From Prionace glauca (taxonomy: Eukaryota > Chordata > Chondrichthyes > Carcharhiniformes > Carcharhinidae), in NCBI GenBank assembly GCA_037974335.1, contig CM075760.1, forward strand, positions 48,442,138 through 48,506,137: a stretch of DNA of 64,000 bases, in the 5' to 3' direction. The notes beneath the pieces were generated by a model. That model saw only the letters and a list, made by a program, of their open reading frames with translations, ran no database searches and had not been told where the DNA came from. The position numbers were made by a program, and so were the translations under genes. Positions 32,655 through 44,149 of this stretch are shown here, in pieces. The first letter of the stretch is position 1. Each line of letters begins with the position of its first letter.

Positions 32655-32855
32655 AAAATCCAAATGTTTAAGAAGCTGGTTGATGGGTTCTTGATAAGAG
32701 AGGGGATTAAGGGTTATGGGGAGAGGGCGGGAAAGTGGAACTGAGCCACGACAGATCAGCCATGATCTTATTGAATGGCGGGGCAGGCTCGAAGGGCTAG
32801 ATGGCCTACTCCTGCTCCTATTTCTTATGTTCTTATGTTCTTATGTTCTTAACCA
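32655..32855 (+). mobile_element. CR1-type LINE 3' end, TTCTTATG-tail subfamily
   Basis: GGGTTCTTGATAAGAGAGGG, CAGATCAGCCATGATCTTAT and a tail of TTCTTATG repeats. The same subfamily occurs at 35762-36195, 45085-46228 and 50975-51262. Confidence 0.75.
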
Positions 32856-33095
32856 GGTCATAATCTGCGGATCAGCAGAACGGAGGTGGATTGATGATTG
32901 ATGAAAAAAATATATTTCTGCCCACTTCCCAACAGGGAATTTTTCGTTAGGTGAATGTGGTAATCATTGCACTGCAGAAACCATGAGTTCTCTCCACCTT
33001 GGAAGCCTTGGATAAAACTATTTCTGAGGTCATCACTGCAGATGTCAGAGCAGCTTTCTCGAAGTTCAACCCATTGAATGCGATTAGCTAGAGCA

Positions 33096-33166
33096 GCATT
33101 GGCGATTCAGTGGTAGAATTCTCGCCTGCCACGCGGGAGACCCGGGTTCGATTCCCGGCCAATACA
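33096..33166 (+). tRNA. tRNA-Gly (GCC), second copy
   Basis: It is nearly identical to the Gly gene at 18644: loop CTGCCAC (GCC), T arm CCGGGTTCGATTCCCGG. The acceptor has one C-A mismatch (ends CCAATAC rather than CCAATGC). TTTT follows about twelve bases later. Confidence 0.85.
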
Positions 33167-33734
33167 AAATCCGTTTTCTCTCCATTCTATCACCACTCTT
33201 TCTTTGCAATTCTGTACTGCCCACCTACTTCAATCTCTTTACCATTTGCCTCATGCTACTTTTCAACATCAGCATCACTTTCCCTTTTTCTCCCTCAGTC
33301 TCTCTTTGATCTTAACCGAAAGAAACGAAAGAACATTCAGGAAACCGAACCAAGAGTTTGAAATGTGCCCTCAACAATGATGTGCGCAGATTTATTCATA
33401 TGTTCTGTAATCCATGTGAGTGACGATAAATATTGGATTCTTAAACTCTTTCACAAGACCAATAAATAGATTCTCACTTTCTGCATCAAAGCCCTGGATT
33501 ATTTTTTCCCTTCTTGTCTCCTCTAAACTAATATTTTGTCTTCAATTTTTTTCGCTTCTCCATTATACAGTTTGCATGTTTCTTAAAACAAACAGCGGTT
33601 TTTTGATTGTACTTCAAACAAAGCAGAATATCAATGGAGTCCTCCACCAGTCCCGTAGCATCAGAGGAAACTACACTGACAAGACACGCTGTAAATTTGA
33701 AGCCTTTTATGTTTTATAACAGACCAACCATTAG
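33167..33734. other. Spacer without recognised features
   Basis: T-rich text without gene or known repeat. Confidence 0.4.
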
Positions 33735-33890
33735 TTCAACGAAGATAAATATAAAATACTGTGGATGTTGGAATGTGATACAGTAACTGAAAATGCTGGA
33801 AAATCTCAGCAGATCTGATAACATCTGTGGAAAGAGGATAGAGCCAAAGTTTCGAGTCTGGGAGACCCTTCCTCGGAGCTTAGCTCAGAC
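33735..33890 (+). repeat. Dispersed shark repeat fragment
   Basis: GAAAATGCTGGAAAATCTCA, GCAGATCTGATAACATCTG and TTTCGAGTCTGGGAGACCC match the element at 3782-3915. Confidence 0.6.
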
Positions 33891-34562
33891 TCGGAAATGT
33901 TGGTTCAATTAGTTCAATGAAGTTGTCCAGTCCATTATGGCAGTACCTTCGTTGAGCTGGACTTTCCTCAGGCGAAAGAAAAAATCGTTTTCTAATAGAC
34001 ATCGACAACTGAAAATATAGATGCGTTTGCCAGAATTAAGTGATTTATAATGTCCGTAGTGAATATAGCCATACTGAATTTGACCTGACAACACTCAGTT
34101 GAGCCTTGTGAATTAGGTTTCTCGGCACCTGAGAATTTGCTGGGATGAATCTGGTCGACATTGAACAGACGCAAGCCAGTTTGGGCATGTACACGCCGAT
34201 TGTAACCAGGTTGGACTGGAACCGTTTATTCTAGATTACAGATGCTGAGCAGAGTACCCCAACATCCAATGTAGCTGTGCAGAGCCGGAGATGTTCGGCC
34301 TGAAAGTAACTGGGATGGACTGGAAATTAAACTTGGCCAAATTGATGTAATTGAAATGCCCTGGCAAAAATTAACATAATCGTAAAGAAAGGCGACTCCT
34401 AAGGTAGCCATAGTTAAGTGCCCTTGCCATGGTCACGAATAGATGGCTAGAAGTGGGTTGACTCAATGAGAGATCTTTGCAACTAAATTGCGTCCTATCA
34501 TTTCGTCGGGATTTTGAACATTTCTTTTCTGTTTTCCATGGACTATTTGCATTTCTTAATGC

Positions 34563-34915
34563 AGTCATATAAGATGATTAGAGGTATAGATAGGGTGGAC
34601 AGTGATAGCCTTTTTCCTCGGATGGAGAAAGCTAGCACAAGGGGGCATAGCTTTAAATTAAGGAGTGGTAGTTATCGGACAGATGTCAGAGGTAGGTTCT
34701 TTACCCAGAGGGTGGTGAGGGATTGGAATGCCCTGCCTGCTGCAGTTGTAAATGATCCTAGTTTGGGGGCGTTTAAGAGATCCGTGGATAGGTTTATGGA
34801 TGGAAAGGGATTGGTTTAAGTTAGACGGTCATTGCTTTTTAATTGATCGGCGCAACATCGTGGGCCGAAGGGCCTGTTTTGCGCTGCAATGTTCTATGTT
34901 CTATGTTCTACGTTC
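34563..34915 (+). mobile_element. CR1-type LINE 3' end
   Basis: It encodes SYKMIRGIDRVDSDSLFPR and FFTQRVVRDWNALPAAVV, almost the same as the copy at 30548-31600, and ends in TTCTATG repeats. Only the last 80 or so codons and the 3' UTR are present. Confidence 0.8.
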
Positions 34916-35198
34916 AGTCAGAAGCTAGCAGCTATGTTCTGTACTGACACGAATATCCAGGGAAACTGGATTATGCCTTAGTCTCTGGGTATTTCACTCA
35001 AGGAGGTTTGAGAATTCATTGAACAAAAAATTATACTCGATCAAAACATAAACAGCAGCTGGGTAGCATCTGCACGAAATTGTTTTTCACACTAAATGTG
35101 AATAATATAAAAAGAATCATTTCCCTGGAGCCTGACATTATGCATAAATGTTACAACATTTATTGTCATACCATGCATGCACAAAGCCTCCGATAAAA

Positions 35199-38100
35199 AT
35201 GCACGTACCTCCAAAAGGGCTGGTGTTTGCCATTTACTATCCCGTCATTGCAGCTATTGGAGTTCCAGGTACAGTTTTGTTATTATCAAGTACTGTCTTT
35301 GTTCAGCTTGTAACGTTTTTTTTAGTTTTATCATTAGCACATCTCCAACACATGGCATTCACTTCTATCATTTAGAGTGATGAATTTTCCCCTGAAATAT
35401 ATAGATTCTTCGGGTCAACTGAAACATTTTGTTCTCTTTCACAGGATAATTTTATAAATTTTAAGAGCTTTACTCTTCATTTGAATGATATAATATCTTG
35501 AATCTGCTGGCACAATTTTCTGAATGAATTGTGAACGTTGTCGTTTTAGGCAGTGCCGTTTCACTCAAGTAACAGAAAAAGGCATTGCCATGATAATGTC
35601 TCTCATTCAACTGTGTTCTGCCTGTCTATGACCTGTGCCGTACGTTGGTTCCCCAATCCCCCTCCCATCAAACTTGCCATGTATCACTGCAAAATCAATT
35701 TAGAAATGCAGTTATATTTTCTTAGCAATGCAATTGTAGATGGATCCTTGAAAGTTATTATAAGAACATGAGAACATAAGAAATAGGAGCAGGAGTAGGC
35801 CATCTGGCCCTTCGAGCCTGCCCCGCCATTCAATAAGATCATGGCTGATCTGTCGTGACTCAGCTCCACCTTCCCGCCCTCTCCCCATAACCCTTAGTCC
35901 CTTCTCTTATCAAAAACCCATCAACCCGTTTCTTTAAAATATTTAGCGAGGCAGCCTCCACCACTTCAACGGGCAGAGAATTCCAGAGATTCACGACCCT
36001 TTGAGTGAAGAAGTTCCTCCTCAACTCTGTTCTAAACCGCCCCCCCCCCCTTTATCTTGAGGCTGTGTCCCCTAGACCTACTGTCTTTTTTGAGCGGGAA
36101 GAGTCTCTCCACCTCTATCCTATCCATCCCATTCATCATCTTATACGTCTCAATGAGATCTCCCCTCATTCTTCTAAACTCTGAAAAAAGATTTTCCTTG
36201 TTTCTTGCTGTAGTAGTATTGAAAAAAAAATTTTTTTTTTCCTTGTTTTTTTCAAACAAACTCACCTGGCCTTTTTTCCCTCAAGCCCTTTTTGATATTA
36301 AGCCCTATTAGCTCACTCTGCTTCCCTCTCACTCCACTGCCCGCTCAGACGCTGCCCGCTGTCTACACCAGGCCTCCTTTTAAACCTGGCGCTGATTTGA
36401 AGCAGGCTCGTCCCCAACTCTGTTCTAAACTAGCAGTAAATACAATAAAATAAATGCTTTAAACAGTTCTACAAAGAACAAAGTGCTTTAAACTTATTTT
36501 AAACAGGTTTTTAACAGGTAAATTCTTAGCTCTCTCTCTCTGCTCCAGCAAACAGTGAAAGGCTTCACCGTGTGGCCCTGATAATTAATTAAATTAAAGC
36601 AGGCTCGTCCACAACTCTGTTCTAAACAAGCAGTAAATACAATAAAATAAATGCTTTAAACAGTTCTACAAAGAACAAAGTGCTTTAAACTTATTTTAAA
36701 CAGGTTTTTAACAGGTAAATTCTTAGCTCTCTCTCTGCTCCAGCAAACAGTGAAAGACTTCACCGTGTGGCCCTGATAATTATGTTGTACATGTAGTTCA
36801 ATTACGACATTGACACACTAAGTGTTGCGAATTTTCACTCGGAAACCACAGCATCACTCTATTTCTGCAGAATTACTGGCGCTGCTATTGGAAGTTACAG
36901 CCATTCCATTGCAAACGTGTAACATTTTATTGTTAGTATCATTGATGTTCCAGAATTATCGCATTGTCACCTCCCTGTACATGCAAATATGTTATTGTCT
37001 TTTCCCTATTCCTGTATTGTTATCTAGAAATTCTAGATTTCTTTCATGTTGTAGATATTGAGAGAAATTGATTGCTTCGTACGAACAATTGCTGTCTGAA
37101 TATCATGAAAGATTTTATTGACACACCTGCGGTATCAACGGGTTTTTGACGATATAGGAGGATTGCAATAGCGGCGCTTTGGTGAATGATTGGTACACAC
37201 CAATAACAAGCAAAGCGTACTGTTTGGTCTCCAGTCTCGACCCTCGACACTCATTGCACAAGTCATCATTTCTCTCGATTCTTTTCTGATTACTTTGACC
37301 ATGTTGACGGAGGCAGGGTAACTGCTGGTATATTTTGGATGGAATATAAGTGATTCTGGAAATGCTTTCATGCCTGTATCAGAAATTTCAGAAGAGAGGT
37401 TCAAAGGACCCAGTACTGCTTGCGAGTTCTTAATCTTCAAATATACACTTCACTCAGATTTGTATATTTTAACCCCTGCAATTAGAGCAATACTCTTTCC
37501 AAGTGTGTCCTTTGCATCTGTCAGTTACAGAGATTCATTATACATCAGCAATTACACTTCATTTTCAGGTTTGGAGCCCCTTTCAATATTTCCTCTGTAA
37601 ATTCAGAGAAAAGCCAATTAGTTCCCCCGTCGTTGATTGAAGATTTAGAGTTTGGTTTAATGCAAGCATTTCCAACAGTGAAAATTTTAAGAATAATTCG
37701 CCAGGTGGGACAACTATCGAAACTGAGCGAGATGGAAACTTTCCAGTTGAATATTGAAATGAATGCTTTTTTTATAATTCCATATTCAATATGTTCTGTT
37801 GGAAATTGCTGACTATTCCTGAAGGTGCATTTATGGGTTTTCAATATCTTCTTATCTTTCATTATATTGTATTGCATCATGATGGAATTCCATGTCAAAA
37901 ACCCATCTTATTTATAATTCTTGTGATCATGTGAATAGAAACCTGAACAAGGGATAGTTTGCAATGTAGAATCAAGTCATAAGATTTTCAGTTTCATGCA
38001 CAATCTTGTATCATTTTGATGTGAGCTGAGAAAGTAACATCTTGTCTCTCGTGTTGCCGTGCATATATTCTCCTGCCTTCTCTATTTTACAGCTAACTTG

Positions 38101-39003
38101 GCAGTCGCTGTAATCCTATGCCGAAGAAACTGTGGTCTCTCCAGATGTCTAATTTACTATGTGGTGTCCATGGCGGTGACAGATCTCTTGGTCATTATTA
38201 CCAGCGTGATATTAAACCGGATTGCTGGGATTTATTTCCCTGGCAGTTTTCTGTCAGTCACCCCAATCTGCAGTCTTCATGTTGTGATAACCTATGCAAG
38301 CATTGAAAGTTCTGCCTGGTTAACGGTTGCTTTCATCTTTGATCGATTCGTGGCCATTTGCTGCCAGAAGCTGAAAATCAAATACTGTAGGGAGAAAACA
38401 GCGGCGTGGGTCATAGTGACCGTCTGCACACTGAGCGCTCTGAAAACATCCTTCCTGTATTTTATTTTTGAACCGTTATATATAATTAACAACATACCAT
38501 GGTTCTGTGTTATAATGCAAATATTTTACACATCCCTCGCATGGAACGCCTATGATTTGTTTCGAACAGTTTCAATGCCCTGTATCCCATTCATTCTGAT
38601 TTTACTGTTCAATGCTCTGACTATCAGACATATTCTCGCAGCCAATCGGACCCGCACCAGGCTCCGGGCACAGAGTAATGGAGAAAAACAGAGAGACCCA
38701 GAGATGGAGAAACGGAGAAAGTCCATTATTTTACTCTTTGCCATCTCGGGCAGTTTCATTCTCTCATATGCGTTATTTTTTGTGACGATTCTCTATGTCC
38801 GAATTGCAAAGGTCCCTTATTTCTCAGATCCTGATCCCAGTGAATGGTCATTTATCTTGGAGGAAAGCGGATATGTGCTTCAGTTTCTGAGTTCTTGCGT
38901 CAACCCGTTTATTTATGCAGGGACTCAGAGCAATTTCAGGACTGAGTTAAAGAATGGAGTGAATTATCTGCTGAGATTATTTGTTAATGTGTTTAAGATT
39001 TGA
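35199..39003 (+). CDS. GPR139-like class A G-protein-coupled receptor, two exons
   Basis: Exon 1 (35199-35268) encodes MHVPPKGLVFAIYYPVIAAI and the start of TM1, and ends at a donor (CCAG then GTACAG). Exon 2 (38093-39003) follows an acceptor (TATTTTACAG) and restores the frame as GVPANLAVAVIL. The protein has 326 residues. Exon 2 shows seven-helix features: VSMAVTDLLVII in TM2, the Cys before TM3 (PICSLHVV), FDRFVAI in place of DRY, a basic third loop, and NPFIYAG (NPxxY) in TM7. This is the pattern of the GPR139-like receptors expanded in sharks; ligand unknown, plasma membrane. The 2.8-kb intron holds a CR1 piece and a tandem duplication. An in-frame ATG at 35148 is an alternative start. 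Exon 2 has no break. Confidence 0.85.
35762..36195 (-). mobile_element. CR1-type LINE 3' end in the receptor intron
   Basis: In reverse it shows the TTCTTATG-tail subfamily 3' end (CATAAGAAATAGGAGCAGGA, GGCCATCTGGCCCTTCGAGC) and the C-terminal text DLIETYKMMNGMDRIEVERL. Confidence 0.75.
36412..36785 (+). repeat. Two tandem copies of a ~200-bp unit
   Basis: ACTCTGTTCTAAAC starts the unit near 36416 and again near 36617. The copies share AATACAATAAAATAAATGCT, TTTAAACAGGTTTTTAACAG and CACCGTGTGGCCCTGATAAT with very few differences. Confidence 0.85.
36786..38092 (+). other. Remaining intron of the GPR139-like gene
   Basis: No repeat or gene is recognised. It ends in a pyrimidine-rich tract and the TTTTACAG acceptor of exon 2. 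Confidence 0.5.
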
Positions 39004-39297
39004 AAATATGAGATAGAAAACGAAAGTTTCATTTAACTCCAACAATTCCTGCATTTCTCAATGCCACACAAGGTCATCCTTCAAATATGTTCCTGTTTAT
39101 GTACACCTAAACTAATGTGTGAATAAAGAAATGTATAAGGAAAACAGAACCAACGTAAAAAAAAAAATCGATATTGAAATCTTGAGAATCCATGGGTTTC
39201 CCATGTCTCCAACTCAGTGGTGGACTAGTGATCAAGGTTCGACCCGCTTACCTCCACGGTTCCTGTTTGATTCACCGTCTGTTAATATGGATCAATT

Positions 39298-39660
39298 CAT
39301 TGTTCACCACACAGAGAACAGGTGAATAGTTTTGCCCAGTGTGAGGTGGCATAACATAAAGGTTCATGGTGGGAGATATAGGTGTAATGTCCGAGGTAGA
39401 TTCTTCACTCAGAGTAGTTGGGGTGTGGAATACACTGTCTGCTGTGATAGTGGAGTCGGACACTCTAAAAACTTTCAAGCCGTTATTTGATAGGCACATG
39501 GAACATTCCAGAATGATAGGGAGTGGAATAGCATGACCTTGGGTTTGGACATTGCTCGACACAACATTGAGGGCCAAAGGGCCTGTAATGTTCTATTTTC
39601 CTATGTGAGCTCGCTGGTGTTTCAGCATATAGAATGAATCAGTGAATCCCTACAGTGATC
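39298..39660 (-). pseudogene. Zinc-finger exon relic split by a CR1 insertion
   Basis: ACACAGAGAACAGGTGAATA then TTTTGCCCAGTGTGAG on the left, and GAGCTCGCTGGTGTTTCAGC then AATCAGTGAATCCCT on the right, read in reverse as pieces of C2H2 fingers (compare 1-976). Between them lies a CR1 3' end flanked by TGTGAG on both sides. Confidence 0.6.
39345..39600 (+). mobile_element. CR1-type LINE 3' end inside a zinc-finger relic
   Basis: GTCCGAGGTAGATTCTTCAC, TTGGGGTGTGGAATACACTG and GGGCCAAAGGGCCTGTAATG identify it as the same subfamily as 26205-26470. A TGTGAG target-site duplication is present. Confidence 0.7.
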
Positions 39661-40344
39661 ACAGAAGGGTCTGGATGACCCTTTGTCAGAGCTGAAGACA
39701 AAGACATTTGGACGAGATTGATACTGTAACGGTGAGGGATGCATGTGTGTGGTGGGTGACAAAAGTGTCACATATAAATACAAAAATAGGCAGAATTTCA
39801 ATGGTAGTGAGCATGGCTAAGAAAAGTGTTGTTAGTTGTCCATTAGGAGATCAGAATGTGTAAATGGCAGGATAAATGAAGTGTAAGAGAAGGCCCGAAT
39901 GGGGTGGAGGGAGTGGGGGAAACAAGATAGAAAGTGAGATTTTAAATAAACAAGGTAAAATGGAAATTATGAAGATATATAATAGTAAAAAAATGAATAA
40001 ATACGATATATGAAATAAAACAAAATAACAGGAAATGGGGTTAAGATGGAGGAAAAGAGATGTTCTGAAGTTGTTGAGCTCATTGTTCAGCTCGGAATGC
40101 AGTAAGTACCAAATCAGGAGATCAGGTGATGTTCCTCCACTTTGCATTGGAGTACCTCCTGATAAAGAACAAAGAACAACCCAGCATGGGAAACTGGTGG
40201 AGTCTGACAGCTGGAGGTCTGAAGCAAAACGGTTTCCTAACGCCGAGCCTTTCCATTCCAGAACATCTCAAGGCCATCTCCACACAACAAACTGGACCTC
40301 TTTCGCTGGTTGCTGCAGGCACCAATATACATACTACCTTTCTT

Positions 40345-40440
40345 CTGTAATGCTATAGATACACTTTATAGTCACGGCTTCACTTTCTTTCACGCTCACT
40401 GATGGCCGGGACTGAGTAACTGAATCTCCAGCACTTTGAT
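40345..40440 (-). pseudogene. T-cell-receptor V relic (framework 1 only)
   Basis: On the minus strand an acceptor (ACACAGTGCAG) at 40441 opens a frame reading QSAGDSVTQSRPSVSVKES then EAVTIKCIYS, a V-domain framework 1 with its first cysteine, in the same splice phase as the intact V exons at 46985 and 49698. The rest of the V exon and the recombination signal are absent. Confidence 0.65.
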
Positions 40441-40929
40441 CTGCACTGTGTTCAGGAACAAGACAAGTCTGGACATTAACAAAAAAGTAACACTTTAGTT
40501 TGAATGGAACACTGTGGCAATCATCCTTACCATCAAAAATCATCCCAAACACAGATTCTGAATATCGGCACGGCCGCTGCCGAGGCCAACCCTCTCTCTC
40601 CCTTTACAATGTCAAACCCGGTGCAGTTTAAACACACACACTGGATTGAATTGGTCAAAATCTCTTCCTCCTGCCATCATTTGCCGGCAATGACGCAGTC
40701 CCACAAGATAATTATATCAGTTTGAAATTAGGAGCCTGGGTTAGCTAATGTTCTTTCAGCGACAGGATTAAGTATTTCTGCTGGGACTCCGGCTGTTGCT
40801 TTGGACACAAATGTTATAAAGTTGTTTTCTGCAGCCTGCTTTCTTCAGTTTAAAATCCCAAGCACAAAGACACATGCTTTCGAAAGACTCAATGCCAGAT
40901 GGTTTCTTTTGGTTTTCTCAGCATTTCTT

Positions 40930-41545
40930 TTCAATATTTACATTGAAATTAACTATGCTAGTCTGCATTTATAAATCCATTAAGTTCTGTTGTGGACTGA
41001 ACAAGTTGCTGGTTTGTGCACGGTGTCCAAATACACACATTTATTTCCTCATTGCGTCTTAAAATACAACATTTATGATTTAGCTGAAAGCACTTGTGGC
41101 CGAGGTCAGAGCAAAGATAATATTGCTGTAACATCGAGATTCGGAATATGTGCAGCAAAAACTGAAACCATGCAAAACTACCTCATAATAAATAAGCTAA
41201 TGTTTCTGCCTGGTTTCGAACCAGGTACCTTTCGCGTGGTAGGCGAATGTGATAACCACTACACTACAGAAACAGTTGGCAACATAACGCCACCAATTGA
41301 CCTGACCACAATGTCCAACTCCACGCTGTTGCTGCAGGTCCTAATGGTTACAGTGAGAGCCCATGTCACTTAACACAAGATAAAAAACGTTTCTTTCAAC
41401 CCGATTTCTCAACTTATCATTAACTTCAACATTCAAAAGCGGTAGCCCAGTAAATATTTAAGGAGCAATGATTTCTGCTCAATCACTAATGCATCATTCT
41501 CATCTTCCTTTGAATAATTTCAATGAGTTCTACCCAGTACTTGTT
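40930..41545 (-). repeat. Duplicated tRNA-Val block, copy 2 (inverted)
   Basis: The reverse complement of this stretch follows 21130-21740 on both sides of the tRNA: GATGCATTAGTGATTGAGCA upstream and TTTCAGTTTTTGCTGCACAT downstream. Confidence 0.75.
41201..41273 (-). tRNA. Val-type tRNA with anticodon ACC
   Basis: Body and arms are tRNA-Val: acceptor GTTTCTG/CAGAAAC, D arm GTAGTGTAGTGGTTATCAC, T arm CCTGGTTCGAAACCAGG, all fully paired, and the anticodon stem TTCGC/GCGAA is perfect. The loop reads CTACCAC, so the anticodon is ACC (Gly box) where Val genes have AAC or CAC. One A-to-C change from Val-AAC explains it. If charged by ValRS it would put Val at Gly codons; charging could also fail because the anticodon is an identity element. 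No TTTT follows closely. Confidence 0.85.
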
Positions 41546-42699
41546 TGCTGCTCAATGTTTAATGTAATATATTTTTATTCATTACATATCTCCACATTCT
41601 GAATGAAATATCTCTGAAGTATACAACATTGAATTGCAAACATTGACTGAACAACAAAAGGAATCGAGTCACTGGGTAATTCACATCCCATGGTGCTTAT
41701 TTGAGATTGACCACAGTCAGCTTTTAAACAAAATCAAGTATACTTAAAGGGAAGAGATTTAATATGATCTGTTAGTTATACTTGATCCCTTTTTACTCTG
41801 TGTATGAAACATTCTGGCGCCTAAATCTCATTCATCTCTAGGAAGTACAGCAGATCCGCACTGATTCTCGGTTTCCTCATCTGTCTGAGTAGTTTTTCTG
41901 AATTCTTTACTCTGAAGAACGATGTTAAAATGATGGTTCTGTGCAATGTGTACTATTTCCTCTAGTTCAGTTACAGTACAAATTAACAGTACAAGTATTA
42001 TCCTATAAACACCATTTGCCAGGGGAGGTTCAGTTCTTTGCTCTATCGCCTGTGAAGCAGATGTTTTCACAATCCAAATCTCACGATGTATTCAGATGCG
42101 CCAGTGCAAACCGAGGGGAATGATGAAATGTGAGAGGTGCCGGATTTCGGATGAGATGTTGAATTAGGGACAAGAAAAGTTATGAAATTGTAAAACTTAG
42201 ATGGCTGAATGACAAGAAATGCTGCACAATGTACCTGCACAAATCAGCGAGCTTCCTCTTGATGCATAAGCTAAGTGTCTGCCTGTGCTCAATGATGAAA
42301 CAAAACTGAGCAGTTTCTCATGTACTGTTGACTTATCACGTGCCTCTATCTATGTCATGGCATGCCGTTCCCCATTTATTACAGCACTGTTTTACAGTCC
42401 AGGGCAATCGATCAGAAAACTCTGTTCATCGACCCACTATTCATATCCATCTGTGATAAACACTCACCAACATTGGATGGAACAATTACCTGACACGCTT
42501 GCATAGACATCTCCAGCGTAGACTCCAGTCGCTTTTGAGCTCCCAAGCAGCAGCTGTGTCAGTCTTGCTTTCTGACACAGCCTGTTCAAGGAAAGTAAAG
42601 GAAGAAAAGCTGTAATGATAATTGCGGAGATCAATTGCTTAGTGTCCAGAACTTAACAGCGGCTATTCTTTTAAAATTACATTAGAAAAATACATTAGA
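41546..42699. other. Spacer; partial tRNA-block flank
   Basis: TCACTGGGTAATTCACATCC at 41669 resembles TCACTGGATAACACAAATCC at 29326, so part of the Asn/Ile flank is present again. Nothing coding is supported. Confidence 0.4.
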
Positions 42700-44100
42700 A
42701 AAATAAACTAATGGCCAAAGAAGGAGGAAGTGGAATATTGAAAAAAAGGAATCCCGGACAAATAAAACCATTTAATTCTGTTTTCCTGTCTACGTTCCCC
42801 GCGACTGCAGCTTCAATCAGTGGATTACTGCATATCCCTGGGACACAAAATTCAACCCGGTTGAAGCCTCCCAGTACACCGAACACAAGCTGAGCAAAAC
42901 GTACATAGATTATATCCCTCTCACTGAACCATCGAGCAGCATTTACCCGATACCTGAGTGAATCACAGTCAATATTCACACCAAGTTTCCAAAACTTTTC
43001 AGTGTTAAATTATTTCATTTGCGTGAAACGCTGAGTGCTGTGAATCTGGAAATGGGCATCTGTTTTACCCAGAGACCCCAAGGGCATCTGTTTTACCCTT
43101 GGTTGACCCCAAGGTCAACCTTCAAGTTTGCAATTCAATTTATGTTGGGCATTGAAGTGAATTTCACTTCAAAATGAGGACAAAAGAAGGGAAATATTAA
43201 ATCTTGGGACAGATCCTGAGGGAAATGGATCACAATATTAGGATGGAGTTGCAGCTGGGAACGGTGTTATTGATGATTGAGAGTAAATATTGGATCCTTG
43301 GGCTTCTGTTTGTCAGTTCTCTTCCGTCCCATTGAATTCCTCCCTGCAATAAGACACATGGATTCATTTTACCTGCACATTCATAGGAGAAAGGGAATGA
43401 CCAACACACTACAGCAATGTTGCAGGATCAACGTAACTGAAGAGACTTGTATAGAATTGTACACGGTGCTGTCATGCTGCAGTTCTGGAACAAAGTTTTG
43501 CAGAAATAGAATTGTGGTCATTGACATCCTTGTTTAGAATATCTGCATCAGCTGCTGTCTCAGTCTCGGCGGCGCAATGGGTCAGCGTATTCAGCTATTA
43601 ACCGAAAGGTTGGTGGTTCGAGTCCACCCAGGGACGGAGCTTGCACTATTTTCTCACCGTCACCATTCTTAAGCGAACCGCTGCGGATTGGCAATAGGTT
43701 CCGTGGGCATCAATAAAAAACATCTCTCAAGTGTTACCGGCTACACTGTTATCTGTTGTCACCAACATTATTTAATGACTATTGACTACCGACATCTTAC
43801 ATATAACGTTGTATACATGCTTCCATTATACCATTAAACTTAACAATTAGAATCCAGACATGAATTTGTGACCGAGCATTTGTTCCAATTCCATATCCCT
43901 GCTTCCATTCATTATTCTATAGATCATAAATCTGTCTAACCCAAATTGAAATGTGTTCAATGATGGAGCATCTACAACCCTCTGGCGTAGAGAATTTGAA
44001 AGCTTCACTACCCTTTGAGTGAAGCAATTTTTCCTGATCGTGAATTATCAGCGCCTTATCCTGGATTGTACCCCGTGTTTTATATTCCCGGATCAGGGAA
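42700..44100 (+). repeat. Duplicated tRNA-Asn block, copy 3
   Basis: This stretch carries the full order: segment like 29390-29680 (inverted), 5' flank (AAGGGAAATATTAAATCTTG), tRNA-Asn, 3' flank (CAACATTATTTAATGACTAT) and the CR1 3' fragment. It is the mirror image of 28380-29680. Confidence 0.78.
43563..43636 (+). pseudogene. tRNA-Asn-like copy with anticodon ATT
   Basis: The T arm GGTGGTTCGAGTCCACC is sound, but the acceptor and the anticodon stem each have one mismatch and the loop reads CTATTAA (ATT instead of GTT). It shares the G-to-A change at position 34 with the copy at 28802. Confidence 0.7.
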
Positions 44101-44149
44101 AATAATGCCTCAGCTTCCACCCTATCAAACGCATACAATCATAGAGTTC

